From contig JALGZU010000136.1 in assembly GCA_025774735.1 (NCBI GenBank), positions 1-7,470 of the forward strand: 7,470 bases of DNA. Reading direction: 5' to 3'. The stretch is from a candidate division LCP-89 bacterium (GTDB lineage: Bacteria > Electryoneota > B3-LCP). Both the position numbers and the translations under genes were made by a program. The notes below the pieces were generated by a model that saw only the letters and a program-made list of their open reading frames with translations, was not told where the DNA came from and did not search any database. Below are positions 6,658-7,470 of this stretch, piece by piece (the stretch's first letter is position 1; each line of letters begins with the position of its first letter).

Positions 6658-7470
6658 TCAGTGAAGTGACAATTCCGGAGCGCCGCCGCGCTTCAGTTCG
6701 CTCGATTCCCACGATCGCTGCAGCAACAGGGTCAGCTCCTTCGAAGATATCCGGTCTGGATTGAGTGGATGAGCACCGGCTTTGATAAACCGGATTTCCG
6801 CCACAGTCCACTCCGAACCGTTATCCAGTACATAAAGCGGTATCCCCAGCTTCAACGTAATCTTGCCGGTGCTACTCGTTCCGCCACGGGTGCCGGGCTC
6901 CACCAGTACAACCCCGCGCGATAAAGCCGCGATTAAACGGTTGCGCTGCAGGGCATTGCCGAGCGTCCAACCCTGCTCGGGAGCAAACTCGGAAAGCAGC
7001 AGAACTCTGCCCTCCTCCAGATGATGAACCAGTTCCCTGCGGAAATTCGGCTTGTATATGCCGGTGGGTAGGACGATGATAGTCCCCGGACCTTCCCGGA
7101 TGGCGCACAGGTGCGCCGCCTCGTCCGAACCGCGCGCTCCCCCGGATACGACCACCCAGCGATCCGATGCCGCGTTTTCGCATAACTTCGATATCGCGGC
7201 CAGGCTCATGTCGCCGGCCTGGCGGGATCCGCTTAGCCCCAGAGCGGGCCGCTGCAAGAGTTCGGTGTTGCCCCAGGCGAAGAGCATCAGAGGAGCCGAT
7301 GTGCCCAGGATCGTTAAAGCGTGCCTCGGAAAACGAGAATCACCCGGCAAAAGAGTTTCGATGCCCATCTCGGCACACTGGCGCAGATCCTCCTCTGCGT
7401 CGGATTCCAGATTCCTCAGCGCCTGAACCTGTTCCTTCGTCAAATGAAGATCGTGATGCAGACACTCATC
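6658..7470 (-). CDS. dprA: DprA/Smf-like DNA-processing protein, N-terminus beyond the window
   Basis: The frame is open to the right edge; 270 residues are visible. A TTG at 7443 is in frame but is an unlikely start because coding-like sequence continues upstream. Seen, numbering from the edge: a DprA-type lead-in ending PLMLFAWGNTELL (about 60-72), then the Rossmann fold with GLSGSRQAG (78-86), VVVSGGARGSDEAAH (106-120), IVLPTGIYKP, LLLSEFAPE and RNRLIAALSRGVVLVE (176-191). Family knowledge: DprA binds incoming single-stranded DNA during transformation and loads RecA. Differences from typical DprA: GARGSD in place of GARGID, GTRGGTSSTGK in place of the usual SGSLITA segment, and only about 50 residues after the fold, with no clear C-terminal winged helix. 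It could be a divergent member of the wider Smf/SLOG group with another role. It is the first visible gene of a two-gene unit with the glycosyltransferase. Confidence 0.8.
   Translation of the reverse strand, partial: DECLHHDLHLTKEQVQALRNLESDAEEDLRQCAEMGIETLLPGDSRFPRHALTILGTSAPLMLFAWGNTELLQRPALGLSGSRQAGDMSLAAISKLCENAASDRWVVVSGGARGSDEAAHLCAIREGPGTIIVLPTGIYKPNFRRELVHHLEEGRVLLLSEFAPEQGWTLGNALQRNRLIAALSRGVVLVEPGTRGGTSSTGKITLKLGIPLYVLDNGSEWTVAEIRFIKAGAHPLNPDRISSKELTLLLQRSWESSELKRGGAPELSLH

Noticed and set aside
5528..6811. Glycosyltransferase starting at GTG 6811 (427 residues)
   Set aside because: The extra 52 residues lie inside the dprA-like gene in another frame and look non-native; ATG 6655 gives the typical MKILILST start.
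6658..7443. DprA-like protein starting at TTG 7443
   Set aside because: The frame stays open to the window edge and DprA proteins normally carry more N-terminal sequence, so the gene is treated as truncated by the window.

Overview
This 7.47 kb window looks like a chromosomal segment of a Gram-negative bacterium, most probably a deep or uncultured lineage of the FCB-type radiation (Cloacimonadota, Zixibacteria and similar groups). That placement is inference. It rests on a large secreted gingipain-like (peptidase C25) protein of the kind common in those groups, on purine-rich Shine-Dalgarno sites, and on genes of moderate GC set against very AT-rich spacers. No RNA gene, CRISPR array, insertion sequence or phage gene was recognised.

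Layout. Positions 1-3405 (minus strand) are one uninterrupted frame of 1135 codons running off the left edge: a secreted multidomain protein with signal peptide, propeptide-like region, C25 caspase-fold domain, Ig-like domain, two repeated beta-sandwich modules and a nidogen-like C-terminal module. Positions 3406-4021 are a gene-free, AT-rich divergent spacer with candidate promoters and inverted repeats. Positions 4022-5455 (plus) encode a B12-binding-type radical SAM enzyme. After a 72-bp convergent spacer, two minus-strand genes follow: a family-4-type glycosyltransferase (5528-6655) lying 2 bp downstream of a DprA/Smf-like gene (6658-7470, whose 5' part is outside the window).

How they fit together. 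The window holds three transcription units: the C25 gene and the radical SAM gene are divergent, and the radical SAM gene converges on the dprA-GT pair. The radical SAM enzyme and the glycosyltransferase are both types often met in surface-glycan or lipid loci, but they are on opposite strands and the link is only suggestive. The clearest functional coupling is the dprA-GT junction (TGA-CC-ATG, no ribosome binding site), which implies co-translation of a DNA-processing protein and a sugar transferase. The most notable protein-level observation is that the C25 domain keeps the nucleophilic-cysteine region but lacks the expected histidine of the catalytic dyad. I saw no convincing wholly new system in this window.
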